Notes: generated by a model from the sequence alone, not told the origin. A stretch of DNA of 64,000 bases from Litoditis marina (GCA_964036275.1 OZ038436.1:5054936-5118935); one strand, 5' to 3'; counted from the stretch's first letter, positions 46,901-56,970 are shown. Translations and numbers: made by a program.

Positions 46901-49407
46901 TAGGCTAGTAGTAACTTAGTCGTAGGCTAGTAGGAACCTGTAGTACGCTAACTAGGCAGGAAAGTGCTGAACATTCATAATATGGGAAAATTTCTATCGA
47001 ATTAGTGCTACTATAAAACGGGCTTAAGTATAAGGTTTTTTGTTAGGGCTCGTGGCCCATTCACGTTATTCCATAGTGAGCGCTGAACAGTGAAGCGCGC
47101 CTGTAATCGTATACGATTGTGGCGCGCCCTCAGACATCAGCAGCGTGGCGCAGTGGTAAGTGTCTCGCTTCAGAAGCGAGAGCTCGAGGGTTCGAGTCCC
47201 GGATGGTGCAAAACATGGTAAACAGCAGAGTAATGCGATAGAGGATAAAGTAACTACTTATAGAAGATATATGATCCTAAAAAATATAATTTATTTTTAT
47301 TTTATTTTTTATTTTTCAAAATTGACTTTTACCACAGATAAACTAGTAGCTGACTACCATCTCACTAGTAGTTAGGTAGGAGTAGAACTATAGTTTAACT
47401 CCTCCCCTACGCCTACATTACTACAAGAAAACTAGTAGTTTACTAGTAGTAGAATAGGGGTGTGGTAGGAGTTCACTAGTAGTTTACTTGTCGTTATAGA
47501 ATCACTGTGTATTCACATTGTTCCGACGAAATACGCTAGTTTGAAATTTTGAAAACAAAACTAGTTCGAATCAGTTATCTGACAATCTTCTCTCCTCTCC
47601 CCTTTTGGCGTGGTTTACCATTCAGAACGCACTCCTGTGTTTCACTCTTTGTATTAATGTAGGGCGAACTTCGGCGCCCAATTTTTCTACATCCCTTTTC
47701 AGTTGTCAATAAACTCTTTCTTGAAATATTTCATCACATTTGTGAATGCAGCTTTTAAAATGTTATAAAAGTAGATTCAAACCAGTTATACCGAAACCTT
47801 TATCGTAGAATTACTGCCGCCCAGCAGTTGGTCTAAAATCATCTAGAATGGCACTGTAACTTTCCACTTTCTTCCCGGGTTGATGTTTAACTCATTCAAG
47901 TTTCGCACCGACACTATTTCAATTCAGATCCAATCTCTGTTGTCCGATGCCGTTTCGAAGGGAGCGAAGGTGGTTTTGGGGGGAAAACGGGGAAAAGGCA
48001 GCTGTTTCCAACCGACTCTCCTCACAGAAGTAACCGACGAAATGGAGATAGCACACACGGAGATTTTCGGACCCATCGCCTCGTTGAGGAAGTTGGTTTT
48101 TGTCCTCTTTTTATAGGACTGTAAGGTTGTAACTCGTTTTAATGTTTCGATTCAGTACGATGCTGCGATATAAATGTTCCTTAGAAAGTTGGTTTTAGAG
48201 TTTCCAAGTTTTTCTTAATGTTGAGAGATTAGTGTTGAACGATTGCAATGCCAGTGGATAGGGCTATAGCAACGAAATGGGAGCCCATCTTTTTGATAAT
48301 GATAACTTTTGAATCACGATGATTATTACGGATGAATTCACCAGATTTGGAGGTACGGTTCTGTTCACACAATAAAACACTCATTTATCTGATTGAAAGT
48401 TAATTGAACCTATTTTGCTGCTTTGAGGTTCACATAATGATAAAACATCCTAATAGAACATCGAACACTGTATGTTTAGGGGGTATTTTCATCTCAACGT
48501 CGATTCATTAAACTTTTTACATACGCGGTTACCAAGTGCTTGACCAAAGTGTTCCAAACTTGTTACCTATTTACCCGGTATCTGATGTGGTTATTGAAAT
48601 AACCGGCTAAATGAAGAGTTAGCCTGTTTTTTTGACTAGTAAACTTTTATTCTACTTGCAGGTTCACGGACGAAGATGTTGTGTTGAAGCAGGCAAATAG
48701 TACCAGATCTGGACTGGCCGGTTACATTTTCAGTCAGGATTCGGCTCAAATTTACAGAGTTACCAGAAGACTGCAAGTCGGAATGATCGGAGTTAACGAA
48801 GGTGGGAAAGGGTAGCTTTATCTTTTTAGGCGCAAAACTAAGAAAAGTGCAACTTAATCGGAAACCTTTTTCGTAAAGAACACGCAAATGTGATCTAAGG
48901 CACTAGAAGAGCTTAAAGTGCTTTTTTTGGTCATACTAGTTTGTTTTTGATCCTGATCCGACTTCTACCAGTAACTTGTACCAGTAACTAGTATACGGGT
49001 GTTGTCAAATGCACGACAAGAGTATACTGTGGATTACTTGTAACTTGATAAACGGTTTAAGTTCAATTCGTTCAGAGTTTGATTTTAATCGCGAATTAGG
49101 AACATTAGACTATTCCAGGTCTAATTTCGTGCAGACCTAAAGGGTTTTTCTTCTGTCAGAATAACGTTATCAAAACTGGGTTAGCATTAATCGGAATTGG
49201 GTTACGTGGTTCCCGGTTCGGTACCTAACACTCAAGAATTTGGTTCTCAGTTTGATAAGTAATTATAAAAAAGGCTCTATTTTAGGTCTAATTTCGTGTG
49301 CGGAGGCAGCTTTCGGTGGAGTGAAAGAAAGTGGTTTGGGAAGAGAGGGCGCGGCCCAGGGAATAGACGAGTTCACCCAGTGGAAGTACATCTGCACCCA
49401 GCACTAA
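37924..49407 (+). CDS. ALDH5A1: Succinate-semialdehyde dehydrogenase, mitochondrial
   Basis: Fourteen coding exons: 37924-38017, 38633-38739, 40174-40237, 40602-40678, 42094-42186, 42464-42541, 42987-43103, 43786-43929, 44518-44625, 45383-45457, 46025-46141, 47928-48091, 48662-48801, 49286-49407. They total 1500 nt, 499 residues, phase kept throughout. The enzyme oxidises succinate semialdehyde to succinate with NAD+, the last step of GABA breakdown (GABA shunt). Residues 1-20 look like a mitochondrial presequence. Seen in order: TPWNFP (170-175; Asn173 oxyanion hole), [24 protein letters not shown] (250-258, cofactor loop), LELGGNAP with general-base Glu274, GQTCVSANR with catalytic Cys308, EIFGP, and [12 protein letters not shown] near the C-terminus. 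Human SSADH has CVC here; the second, redox-switch cysteine is Ser310 in this protein. Intron 2 contains the N gap. SSADH is preferred over other ALDHs from overall pattern. Confidence 0.95.
38356..38580. mobile_element. Family B element (ALDH5A1 intron 1)
   Basis: Starts CATACACCGCCAAGG and keeps AAAAGTAGGGGTCGCGA. The right terminus is degraded (GTGGATGTGT), but ACCAATGTGA is present on both flanks, consistent with an old target duplication. Confidence 0.7.
38885..39060. mobile_element. Family A element (ALDH5A1 intron 2)
   Basis: AAGTTGTCCGAATAG... to ...TTTTTGTCGCTTAGTC and GGACCTTACTGGTGTATG; the left terminus is degraded. Confidence 0.65.
39312..39332 (+). promoter_or_regulatory. TGTTTC core (ALDH5A1 intron 2)
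   Basis: CTAAATGTTTCACTTG, without TATA at the usual offset; about 80 bp before a better copy at 39391. Confidence 0.35.
39391..39417 (+). promoter_or_regulatory. TGTTTC-N8-TTTATG element (ALDH5A1 intron 2)
   Basis: CTGAATGTTTCACGC followed by TTTATGAG at +15. Confidence 0.5.
39829..40028. other. Assembly gap, 200 N
   Basis: Exactly 200 N, so a placeholder length. The flanks share ATGTTATTATATG(G/A)AA and CACATGA words plus GGGCAA, suggesting a collapsed tandem repeat or overlapping contig ends. Confidence 0.99.
41011..41224. mobile_element. Family B MITE, complete, 8-bp target duplication TTTTGAAC
   Basis: Termini CATACACCGCCAAGG...CCTTGGCGGTGTATG, flanked on both sides by TTTTGAAC. It sits in ALDH5A1 intron 4, opposite in orientation to the copy at 36597. 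Confidence 0.9.
41714..41742 (+). promoter_or_regulatory. TGTTTC-N8-CATAAT element (ALDH5A1 intron 4)
   Basis: TTGAATGTTTCGCTG followed by CATAATAATAA at +15. Confidence 0.5.
42655..42995 (+). repeat. Repeated copies of the exon 7 acceptor in ALDH5A1 intron 6
   Basis: AGTGGAATT or AGTGGATTTTC preceded by TATTTGCAG-like sequence occurs near 42683, 42837, 42912 and at the real exon 7 start (42987). CATGATACTATGCC also repeats behind the first two. A family C element (42700-42812) lies between copies one and two. Confidence 0.7.
42700..42812. mobile_element. Family C fold-back element (ALDH5A1 intron 6)
   Basis: CCAATCCCAACGC...CGGTCCTTTGAACTGCAAT and the mirrored right arm ending GGACCACATACATAATCGTCC. 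Confidence 0.75.
43143..43162. repeat. Poly-C run
   Basis: About 20 consecutive C in ALDH5A1 intron 7; a second run of about 13 starts at 43324 after a repeated GATGATATGATACTATAG-like leader. Confidence 0.9.
43590..43610 (+). promoter_or_regulatory. TGTTTC core (ALDH5A1 intron 7)
   Basis: TCCAATGTTTCAGCACTAC; no TATA at the usual offset. Confidence 0.3.
43957..44080. mobile_element. Family C fold-back element (ALDH5A1 intron 8)
   Basis: CGGACGATTATGTGGACCAA...TTTAAACTGCAAT and its mirror ending GGACCACATAATCGTCCTTC, 27 bp inside the exon 8 donor. Confidence 0.85.
44799..44970. mobile_element. Family A MITE, complete, 8-bp target duplication TATGTGGT
   Basis: CATACACCAGTAAGGT...AACCTTGCTGGTGTATG with TATGTGGT on both sides. 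Located in ALDH5A1 intron 9. Confidence 0.9.
45109..45350. mobile_element. Family D element (ALDH5A1 intron 9)
   Basis: Ends ATATGTAACCGGG and (reverse) ATATCTAACCGGT; filled with GGTAACC/GGTTACC words. Confidence 0.75.
46154..46200. repeat. (AATAC)n microsatellite
   Basis: About nine AATAC units just inside the ALDH5A1 exon 11 donor; a shorter run of the same unit is at 57822-57845. Confidence 0.9.
46240..46382. repeat. 23-bp perfect inverted repeat (ALDH5A1 intron 11)
   Basis: 46240-46262 and 46360-46382 are exact reverse complements (GTCTGCGTCTCTCTGACC... / ...GGTCAGAGAGACGCAGAC) around a 97-nt loop that itself has GC-rich segments. Confidence 0.85.
46680..47490. repeat. ACTAGTAGT-rich region flanking a tRNA-like sequence
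   Basis: Two blocks (46680-46940 and 47340-47490) rich in ACTAGTAGT/CTAGTAGTA words bracket the tRNA-like sequence at 47140. Parts of the blocks are mirrored (AGAGTAGGGGT / ACTCCTCCCCTAC). Confidence 0.6.
47140..47210 (+). tRNA. tRNA-like sequence, anticodon loop CAG, probably a pseudogene or SINE head
   Basis: A box GGCGCAGTGGTAAG and B box GGTTCGAGTCC are intact. The anticodon stem CTCGC/GCGAG is perfect with loop TTCAGAA, so the anticodon would be CAG (Leu). The acceptor GCAGCGT pairs at 6 of 7 positions with ATGGTGC. Against function: only 3 of 5 T-stem pairs form, a base is missing around position 8-9, and the variable loop is 5 nt whereas Leu tRNAs have a long arm. It lies on the coding strand of ALDH5A1 intron 11. 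Confidence 0.5.
49118..49140 (+). repeat. Copy of the ALDH5A1 exon 14 acceptor within intron 13
   Basis: AGGTCTAATTTCGTG repeats the real exon 14 start (AG|GTCTAATTTCGTG at 49284) 167 nt upstream; after GTG the copy diverges from the exon. Confidence 0.75.
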
Positions 49408-51509
49408 CCCTATATAGAGGGACTGCGACATTTGACCGATCTTAAATTGTTCAACGAGATTCATTTCTGATCGTACCGCTTTTTCTATTTTCAGCTCTCA
49501 GAAAGCGAATGGAAATTGTTTATATTGAGTTTTTCATCCGGTGTCGTAAAACTTGTAAAAAAGGTGCCAAATATATTTATTTTGTATAAATGTATCTGTT
49601 TCGAATTGGTGCCATATATCTGCTCGTGTACGATTCTTGCCTTCAAATAGTCACTTTTTCGAAGTATTCCATTATTTTGCAATGAATGAATAGTGCAAAT
49701 ATGTGTTGTTTTCTCACTGAAGAGGTTATAGAAAAAACTATTGCATTTTGCACTTCAACATAAAAGATACTTAAACCAACCAGGTTTCGATTTCAGTACG
49801 AAAAAGTCCAAATTATCCAACTTGTGAGAAAAGACAGAAAGGAGTTCGATTAAAAAAAAGTTTACGTTAACTGCGTTTCAATGTTCTTCCAGGTGTTCAT
49901 ATATGAGAGAAAAACATTGCATAACTCTACTACTTTTGGACTATTTTTAATCGGAGAACCTTTGACATAGTGATTTTACACCATTTCTCAACGATAACAA
50001 GCTGCTCTTTTCGTTTCCACTGTTAGTACAGTTATAAAGTTTCATGGTTTGTTCTAAGCAACAAATTAGGGTTCTCACGTTTTCCCTGTCTCAGATTCAC
50101 AATTTTTGTAGGATGATTTTGATAATTCACAAATATTACACTTTTCGGAGAATTTCGAGTTTTAGTGTTTTCGAGTTATCGAGTTTCGCAAAATTTCGAT
50201 CTAAAAAAATTTTTCTCAGTCAAGTCGAGTTTCGAGTTCGATTTTAACAACCCTCATATAGATCAAAGCACAGCTCAGATATGAAAAGCCTATATAACAC
50301 ATCGAACAAGTAGGTATTTTCGATCTCATCAGTTAACGTTAATTGATGTGGTTGACGAAGTGGCATGAAATGAAGAATCCGAGAGAAAGATATGAATCTG
50401 AGGTATGAAACTCAAGCTAAATACTCTAAATAGCCATCTCATCTATTATAAAACGATAATAGTTATACGTGTAATAATGCAAGTTAGGGGTTTTAGTGCG
50501 ACTTAGAACGTTTGGGCGTTTCATGTGGTTTATAAGACCGAAGTTTAGATTCAAGCTTCGATCAATCTTACGGCAATATCTAATCAATATGTGGTCATAT
50601 GTGTATTAGTTCACCGTATTTTGATCATCTGGCAGATTATTGTAGGAGGTTGCAGAAAAATGAATAGAGGATAATAAATTTGATATTTTCGCCCGAGTGA
50701 AATGTGTTCCGAATGGGTGGTAAAGGTTTGGTTTCTTTCCCAACGTGTATGCGGTTACATTAAATGGGTTTATCGTTGATCAGTTATTCAAAGTTTATCT
50801 TTTTCACTATTTTCTTCCTAACGTTCTTTCAATATTTTCATTCTACTGCACTCAAACGTTCCCCGGTGTGTTTTATTGCAAACTGTAATGTAGAGATTCA
50901 ATGTAGAATTTTTTGATCATTTCTTGTTCAGTAATAAATATTCTCAACAATGATTTCCAATGAAACGTTACCATGTAAACAAACATGACCTCCAGTTCAC
51001 TAAAATACAATTATGTTAGGATCTAAGTTTGATCCATGGAAAATATTGCTCAGATTTCATACCATATTCTCTTCATGAAACACAAATATTGGAACAGCGC
51101 CAACCGTGGAATAAAAAGTAATTGACATAGGTTAGTTGAAATAAAGTGAACAATTGCCTATAAGTGAACACCCGTGTTCATTTCTCAAAAGAACATTCGA
51201 CAAATAGTCATTTCAACTAAATCTTAGATCGGTTAGAGCGAATTAAACAGCTACTTGTTTACTTACAAACAGTTTAAAATATATCAACTAGTGTCGGTTC
51301 TCATGGGGTTCTCCAATACTGGTTTATCGCATTCACATGTGCAAACATACGTCTCAAATCATGAAATCGTGAGCGAATAGATTACAAAACTGATTTAAAA
51401 GCATATATTCTTATTATTTTTTGTTCCACACACTTATTGCACTAGTTTTAATGGAAGGAATGTTTTTGAAGTATGGATAGATGCGAAAGATTAATGAGTG
51501 GTCTCTTGC

Positions 51510-51671
51510 TAGGGTTGTTAAAAAACTCGAACTAGAAAAACTCGAAATAAACTCGAAACTCGAAAAACTCGAAAATTTCAGGACTCGAAAAACTCGAAAA
51601 TTTTAGAACTCGAGAAACTCGAAACTCGAAAAACTCGAAACTCGAAATTTTCAACTCGATTAACAACCCTA
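51510..51671. mobile_element. Family H MITE of CTCGAAA units, 8-bp target duplication TCTCTTGC
   Basis: Terminal repeats TAGGGTTGTTAA / TTAACAACCCTA are flanked on both sides by TCTCTTGC. The interior is a run of ACTCGAAA-like units. Degraded relatives: 43360-43480, 50130-50258 and 7776-7850. Confidence 0.9.
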
Positions 51672-52029
51672 TCTCTTGCAAACAGTCGTTCTCACAAGTT
51701 TCATTCAATTTTGAGGCGGTGACAACATTTTTTGTATATAATTAACTAAGTTGATGAAATGAAACAGCACCAACTGTCAGAGTGTCTTCTAAACTTTGTA
51801 ACTCAGTTATTTTAAGGCGATTTTTAATGAGTCTACGTAACTTCATGGAGCTCAGTGAAGTTCGATATGCGACCTCACTTCACCCTTAAAACTATTATTT
51901 CTATCCATTCGTTAGCAATGAAGAGCACATCAGTAAAAGATGCATACTTTTTCAAAAATGATTCTCAAATAGTTTGCGATTAATTTGTTCTGCCGCCGCG
52001 AAGGCATTTCCCAGTAATGCCAGATGTGG

Positions 52030-52056
52030 TGCAATGTTTCGCGAGGTATTTATAAT
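52030..52056 (+). promoter_or_regulatory. TGTTTC-N8-TTTATA element
   Basis: GTGCAATGTTTCGCGAGG then TTTATAATG at +15. The same GTGCAATGTTTCGC upstream context is shared with 54241 and 55899. Confidence 0.65.
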
Positions 52057-52435
52057 GCCTGCCGGGTTTGTCCAAATAATTTTCTTGACGTGAAAGGCAA
52101 TTCGTTATTTAGCACGGTAGTGGGTACCTACAGATGTTAAACGGCGTATTAAATGAAAACATTGGGAGAATCCAAATGAGTAAAATGTTTCTGTGTTAAA
52201 ATGTTGCGGTGTTTCTGTGTAAACAGTGTTAAAAAAAACTCCGCCACAAACAAGCGTTAGTAACAATTAGTCGCAAAAAACGCTCGGTTTATTTTATTCA
52301 GTTTACATATCGTCTCAGAAACCAGTTTCTGAACATTTCATCCAAAAAGATGGACCCTCAGGTTTCACATTCAAACTATTTCATCTGCTTTGATTATATA
52401 CATGGATTATGCAATCATGGTTATCTAAGCCCATT

Positions 52436-52464
52436 GGAGTGTTTCGCGGGGTTTATATTATGGC
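52436..52464 (+). promoter_or_regulatory. TGTTTC element with TTTATA
   Basis: GGAGTGTTTCGCGGGG then TTTATATTATGG; spacer 6 nt. Confidence 0.55.
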
Positions 52465-52661
52465 AGTTCCAATTCAATATTCGATAGGTGCTTGAAGTAT
52501 GAAGTAAATTCAATAGCGAAAGTCGAAGTAGGGAAGCTCTAAATATGATTTATACGCTTCTGAAAATAATTGAACGAACGTCCAGTTCAGTTCGAAATGG
52601 CGTTATTTTCTACTCTCAAACAAATTGTGTTATGAACATCTTCCTGGCAGTGCAATGATTA

Positions 52662-52690
52662 ATACCCCGTAAAACATTGGAGCTTATTCG
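52662..52690 (-). promoter_or_regulatory. TGTTTT-N8-TTAATC element
   Basis: Minus strand CCAATGTTTTACGGGG then TTAATC at +15; paralogue at 60355. Confidence 0.45.
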
Positions 52691-52839
52691 ATATACGATA
52701 AAAATAGAAAGACACAACTCAGAAAAATTATTTAAAGAAAAATTCAGATGACTTTTTTTGTGTGAAGCGGAACACAAACTGGACTATGAGAAGCGATATT
52801 GCATGCCACAACTGACGACTCCTTCATCACTACATTTTG

Positions 52840-52862
52840 CGCTGTGAAACATTCCGAGAAGT
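52840..52862 (-). promoter_or_regulatory. TGTTTC core
   Basis: Minus strand CGGAATGTTTCACAGCGC, no TATA at the standard offset; paralogue at 60530. Confidence 0.4.
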
Positions 52863-53085
52863 TGTTTCGCACAAAAAGTTCATCGTTCATGTGTTTCTTA
52901 TGAGAACTTCGTGAAGTTGTCGTCGAATTGATGAGATCACCACAATAGTTATACAATTAAAAGTGATCGCGATTCTATTTGGTTCACGTTTAACTACTGC
53001 AACATGTATAATTTAGGTTTTCTGATTTGTACTTGTCATTATTTCCGAATCACGACCGAACCGAAGGAAACCAAAATATAAATTA

Positions 53086-53408
53086 GTGTAAAAAACGGAT
53101 GTAAAGAAAGTAAAGATCAGTTTTGGACTAAACGTGTACAAGGAATATGAAAGAAGTCCAATAAAAATTATTTGAGAAAGAGGGTAATCTCGCTTTTGTT
53201 AAAAAAAACAGAGTGTAAGCTAGATCATTGTGAGTCGCAGTCAGAAGTTTTCTTTTCGGTAACAAAAAACTCGGTATCCATTTTTTCTGAAACTTGAAAC
53301 CGAGCGAGATTAGCCTTTCCTCAAAATATTTTTATTGGACTTCTTTCATATTTTTTGTACACGTTTCATCCAAAACTAATCTTTACTTTCTTTACACTGG
53401 TTTTTTTC
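53086..53408. repeat. Inverted repeat with arms of about 105 bp
   Basis: 53086-53193 and 53302-53408 are near reverse complements (AAGAAAGTAAAGAT, GTGTACA, TGAAAGAAGTCCAATAAAAA, GGTAATCTCGC mirrored). Fold-back element type; no coding content. Confidence 0.8.
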
Positions 53409-53504
53409 ATACTAATACAACTACGTGATAGTTTCTTTTGTCGATATGATTAGTTTATCACACATGCATGCATTGGACTTAACAAAATCAACTCTTGCGC
53501 TGCT

Positions 53505-53542
53505 GTGTTAAGTACACCGTGAAACATTGCAGCGTACTTGGT
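53505..53542 (-). promoter_or_regulatory. TGTTTC-N8-CTTAAC element with complementary flanks
   Basis: Minus strand CTGCAATGTTTCACGGTG. The core is bracketed by AAGTAC (left) and GTACTT (right), which are complementary. Paralogues with the same layout but different flank sequences are at 54441, 56484 and 58323. Confidence 0.6.
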
Positions 53543-54240
53543 ATCACTATTGCTATGTGTTTTGTTAAAATGGCTTGTGATGATTGAAACGTTTTTTAAT
53601 AGAAATTGAGTGATATTCGAATATGTAGTATATTTGAATTCCCTTTTTTTCAAATTTCTCAGATACCGATGTAACAATGAAAACCCATCTGGTTGCTTCG
53701 TGTAAATATCACAATCTTTGAAAATACTGCAAACTGTCGTTGGGATCCCAAAACATCATACATTTGGAATTACAATGAAAATATTTGAAATCTAACTACA
53801 AACACAGAACACAGCGATATCTACATTTTGTTTCGAGTATTAACAATTCGCTTTGAAGGTTAATTTCGATTAACCATTAACTTTATATAGTGTGTTCATA
53901 TTTCTCGGGTTTTCTCAAGGAAACACACAAAATAAGGTGGTAAATTGCGCCAAGTCGAAATTTGTGCAAAATATTCATTATTTAAATCAGATAACAGCAC
54001 GTACAATTTAAAATTGAAAAGTTGTTTTTTTACTGCGTATTTCAACTATTTTACTTAAATAACAAAACCGTGCAACGATCAAACACTCCAATGAGGAGGT
54101 AAACCCGGACTGAATTTTTCTTTCCGCACCTATTTTTTTCCTTCATCTGAAGTTATCGCTTTTACTGTATATAACAATGGAGAAGAGCTACCAGGAAATG
54201 TAAAAAGGAAATCAAGCATTAGATGCCCTAAAACACTGGC

Positions 54241-54272
54241 CTTATAAATACTCGGCGAAACATTGCACTACG
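54241..54272 (-). promoter_or_regulatory. TGTTTC-N8-TTTATA element
   Basis: Minus strand GTGCAATGTTTCGCCGAG, TTTATAAGG at +15, CAGTGT at +25 to +30. Confidence 0.65.
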
Positions 54273-54440
54273 TCTGAAATAATTGTACAACTAAAATAGA
54301 ACTTTTTCAGAGAAAATCAGAAACAAGTAGCAGTGACCATTTTCATGATACAACTTTATTAACAAGCATTAATCAATCGTTCAAAATAACTAACACACTT
54401 ACCTTCAGAAGACTAACTAATCTTGTCCCTGACACTGATG

Positions 54441-54475
54441 TGATAAATACACCGTGAAACACTGCAGCGTATTCA
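54441..54475 (-). promoter_or_regulatory. TGTTTC-N8-TTTATC element with complementary flanks
   Basis: Minus strand CTGCAGTGTTTCACGGTG, TTTATC at +15, CAGTGT at +25 to +30; flanks AATAC/GTATT. It lies in the 54290-54560 unit duplicated at 56330-56600. Confidence 0.65.
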
Positions 54476-55374
54476 ATATCGCTAGAGTGATACTACTTTG
54501 AACGAATTTTTTCTATGTTCAGATGACTTGATAAACATTTAAACGTTTGTTAAGTGAACTAAGACAGTGGTAAAAACGGTAAAATACTCGAACTCCGTCA
54601 GTTTCAATATAATAAACCTTCCTGTTAGTGAAGTTCGGGTGATTTATGTATTTCATTTCGAGGGAGTATTGTGACTGTGAATCAAAATTCTGACAGAATT
54701 GCAAAAGTAACCAAATGAGAAAGAGAAGGAGAGTGAGAGAGAGAGAGAGTGCTAGAGAGACAGAGAGACTCTGGTAAAAGTATAAACTACATCTGACATA
54801 AATGCAGTTTTTGCCACATAATTTCCTGGACTTTCTTAGAATTCATATATTTTCATCCATTTTCCGCACTGCGTTCGAGTGGTGTATGAATTGTCCACTA
54901 AACCTCATCGCGCCAATTAACATACGCGCAACATTCTAATGCAGCCGCCAGTTAAAATGGGAGAAGATAATACAACTTTACGTGTCATATAGCTTTCATG
55001 TGCTATATTATAAACATAGAAAGGGTGGAAAAACAAGGTTGCTTGTTTGTGGTCACGTAAACATTGTTCAAGTACTTTATTCTGTCCGGTCGCTTCAAAA
55101 TCGGTAGAAACTGAACTATATGAGGGCTGCACACAGTATTTCGCGGCATACTGTACAGTTGTGGACAACAGGTTAGCACGGAAAAAGGAGATAGTCTCAG
55201 TTTATGTAAAAAAATGCCAAATACATACGTAACATACGTAATTGAACGAACGTCCAGTTCAGTTCGAAATGGCGTTATTTTCTACTCTCAAACAAAAAGC
55301 GATGATGTTATTTCGTTTTGTCACCGGACATTAAAATGCAAGAGGAAGTAGCCAACCTACCTCTAGTGCCGTTA

Positions 55375-55402
55375 TGATAAATGTACCGTGAAATATTGTC
55401 AT
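55375..55402 (-). promoter_or_regulatory. TATTTC-N8-TTTATC element
   Basis: Minus strand ACAATATTTCACGGTAC then TTTATC at +15; one base differs from the core. Confidence 0.45.
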
Positions 55403-55469
55403 CGAGACGTATACAGTGACACTGTTTATGTAATTTATGCAAGTGAAGGTTTCATTGCAATGTGAGTGT

Positions 55470-55498
55470 GTTGGAGTGTTTCATGGGGTTGATATGTA
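55470..55498 (+). promoter_or_regulatory. TGTTTC element with GATATG
   Basis: GGAGTGTTTCATGGGG then TTGATATG; degenerate TATA. The preceding 60 bp match 60181-60240. Confidence 0.45.
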
Positions 55499-55898
55499 AG
55501 TAGTTTGGAAGTAACGTCTGAATGTCTATCGAAATAATACTAAAATAATACACCGCTAAACGAGCAAAATTTTCAACTAAATCATCTTGAAACAACCGGG
55601 GAAGATTATGAGAACATGATATTTCGCGCAATCGGGTGATTTCTCGAGAAATACATGAATTGCCTTCGTTTCTGAAGAAAATCATTTTTTTCTTTCGACC
55701 GAATCAGTCACCCTATCTAATTAGCCGGGTAAATTATTTTAGAAAAATTCAAATGTAATGTAGTAGTGAACACTGCATTCAAGTTTTACCAGGTATTGGG
55801 AGACTTGGACGGTCGAAAGTTTTCTCTTAGATTTTGATATAGTTTGTACTAATAATACCAGTTAAAAAAGAACTCGGAACCAAATATGCTAATACACT

Positions 55899-55932
55899 GA
55901 ATTTATAAGTACTGCGCGAAACATTGCACTAC
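55899..55932 (-). promoter_or_regulatory. TGTTTC-N8-CTTATA element
   Basis: Minus strand GTGCAATGTTTCGCGCAG, CTTATAAAT at +15, TTCAGTGT ending at +30. Confidence 0.65.
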
Positions 55933-56329
55933 CTGTGACTTCTTCTCTACTACGACAGTTTTCTCTCAATCTTCTTTCGAACATTTCTCAGTTTCCATCT
56001 TTTTGTAATAGTTCTCCCAAATACTCTACCACTCGACCCCGGTTTAATTTTCAGTCTTCCATTAGAACAACTCTGTCTCTGTATTCTTATTGCTCATTTT
56101 CTGTTGCATAAAAAGGGTAAGATATTGTGAAATATTTGTACAACTAAAATGATTTTTCTCAGGGAAAAAGCAGAAAGAAGTAGTGAGAAACATTTTATGA
56201 TACACCTTCCTAACATAAAAAGCATTTGATCCATTACTTAAAATAAAATAACAGAAATTTGGAGGAAGAAGCTAACTTGAACCATTTTGTTTGTATTATC
56301 ATTGCTCACTTTCTTTCGCAAAGTACAGG

Positions 56330-56600
56330 TAATATATTCTGAAATGTTTGTACAATTGCAAAAGAAGTAATGAACATTTGTATGATACAACTTTATTATC
56401 ATTTAAAAGCATCAAATACATTGTTCAAAATAACTAACACCGATTCATCTGGAAGATTGACCGAACTTTACTCTGACACTGATATGATAAATACACCGTG
56501 AAACACTGCAGCGTATTTGATACCGCTATAGTGATACAATTTCGAACAAAGATGTTTTTGTTCAGATGACTTAACAATCAATTGAACGTGTTTTAATCAT
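56330..56600. repeat. Duplicate of 54290-54560
   Basis: Shared words include ATGATACAACTTTATTA, TTCAAAATAACTAACAC, GACACTGATGTGATAAATAC or its one-base variant, and AACACTGCAGCGTATT. A third, weaker copy is at 56100-56300. Confidence 0.8.
56484..56520 (-). promoter_or_regulatory. TGTTTC-N8-TTTATC element with complementary flanks
   Basis: Same as 54441 but with flanks AAATAC/GTATTT (6 bp complementary). Confidence 0.65.
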
Positions 56601-56734
56601 CAAACCTTTAAAGTGTCAGAGAATGTAAAATACTGTAACTCCATTCACTCCATTCTTATAAACGCTCCCGTGTGAACTTGGCTGAATTTATGTCTGTTAA
56701 TTATTAATTTGGCCATACTCCAACATATTTATGG

Positions 56735-56970
56735 CTAATTCGACAATTAACCGGGTTTTTATGTAACCTAACAGGTTTTTGGCAGCCCTTTATTCCAGGT
56801 TACCACTCAGGTAACCGGCAAGTAACCTAAAACTGAAATCCGGTTGCCGTACAAACAAACGGTATAAACCACATTTCATACCCGGTTCTCCATTTTCGGT
56901 TACCGACCGATTACCTATCGGAGTAACCGGAAAAAGGTTTCCAAAAAACCCGGTTACATAAATAATTCAC
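56735..56970. mobile_element. Family D element
   Basis: ATTAACCGGGTTTTTATGTAA at the left (AACCGGGTTTTT) and AAAAACCCGGTTACAT at the right; interior of GGTAACC words. Confidence 0.75.

Larger units (their letters stand above)
52566..53095. repeat. Segment duplicated at 60310-60790 and partly at 55241
   Basis: 52615-53095 matches 60318-60790 (GTTATGAACATCTTC, the AAAACATTGGAGCTTATTCG core and ATTTTGCGCTGTGAAACATT are all shared). The first 56 bp (52570-52625) are identical to 55241-55296. It contains two elements, at 52662 and 52840. Confidence 0.85.

Noticed and set aside
52744..52956. Matching open frames at 52744-52956 and 60427-60648
   Set aside because: Similarity is explained by DNA-level duplication of the whole 480-bp segment, including non-coding parts; no start context, splice sites or family match.
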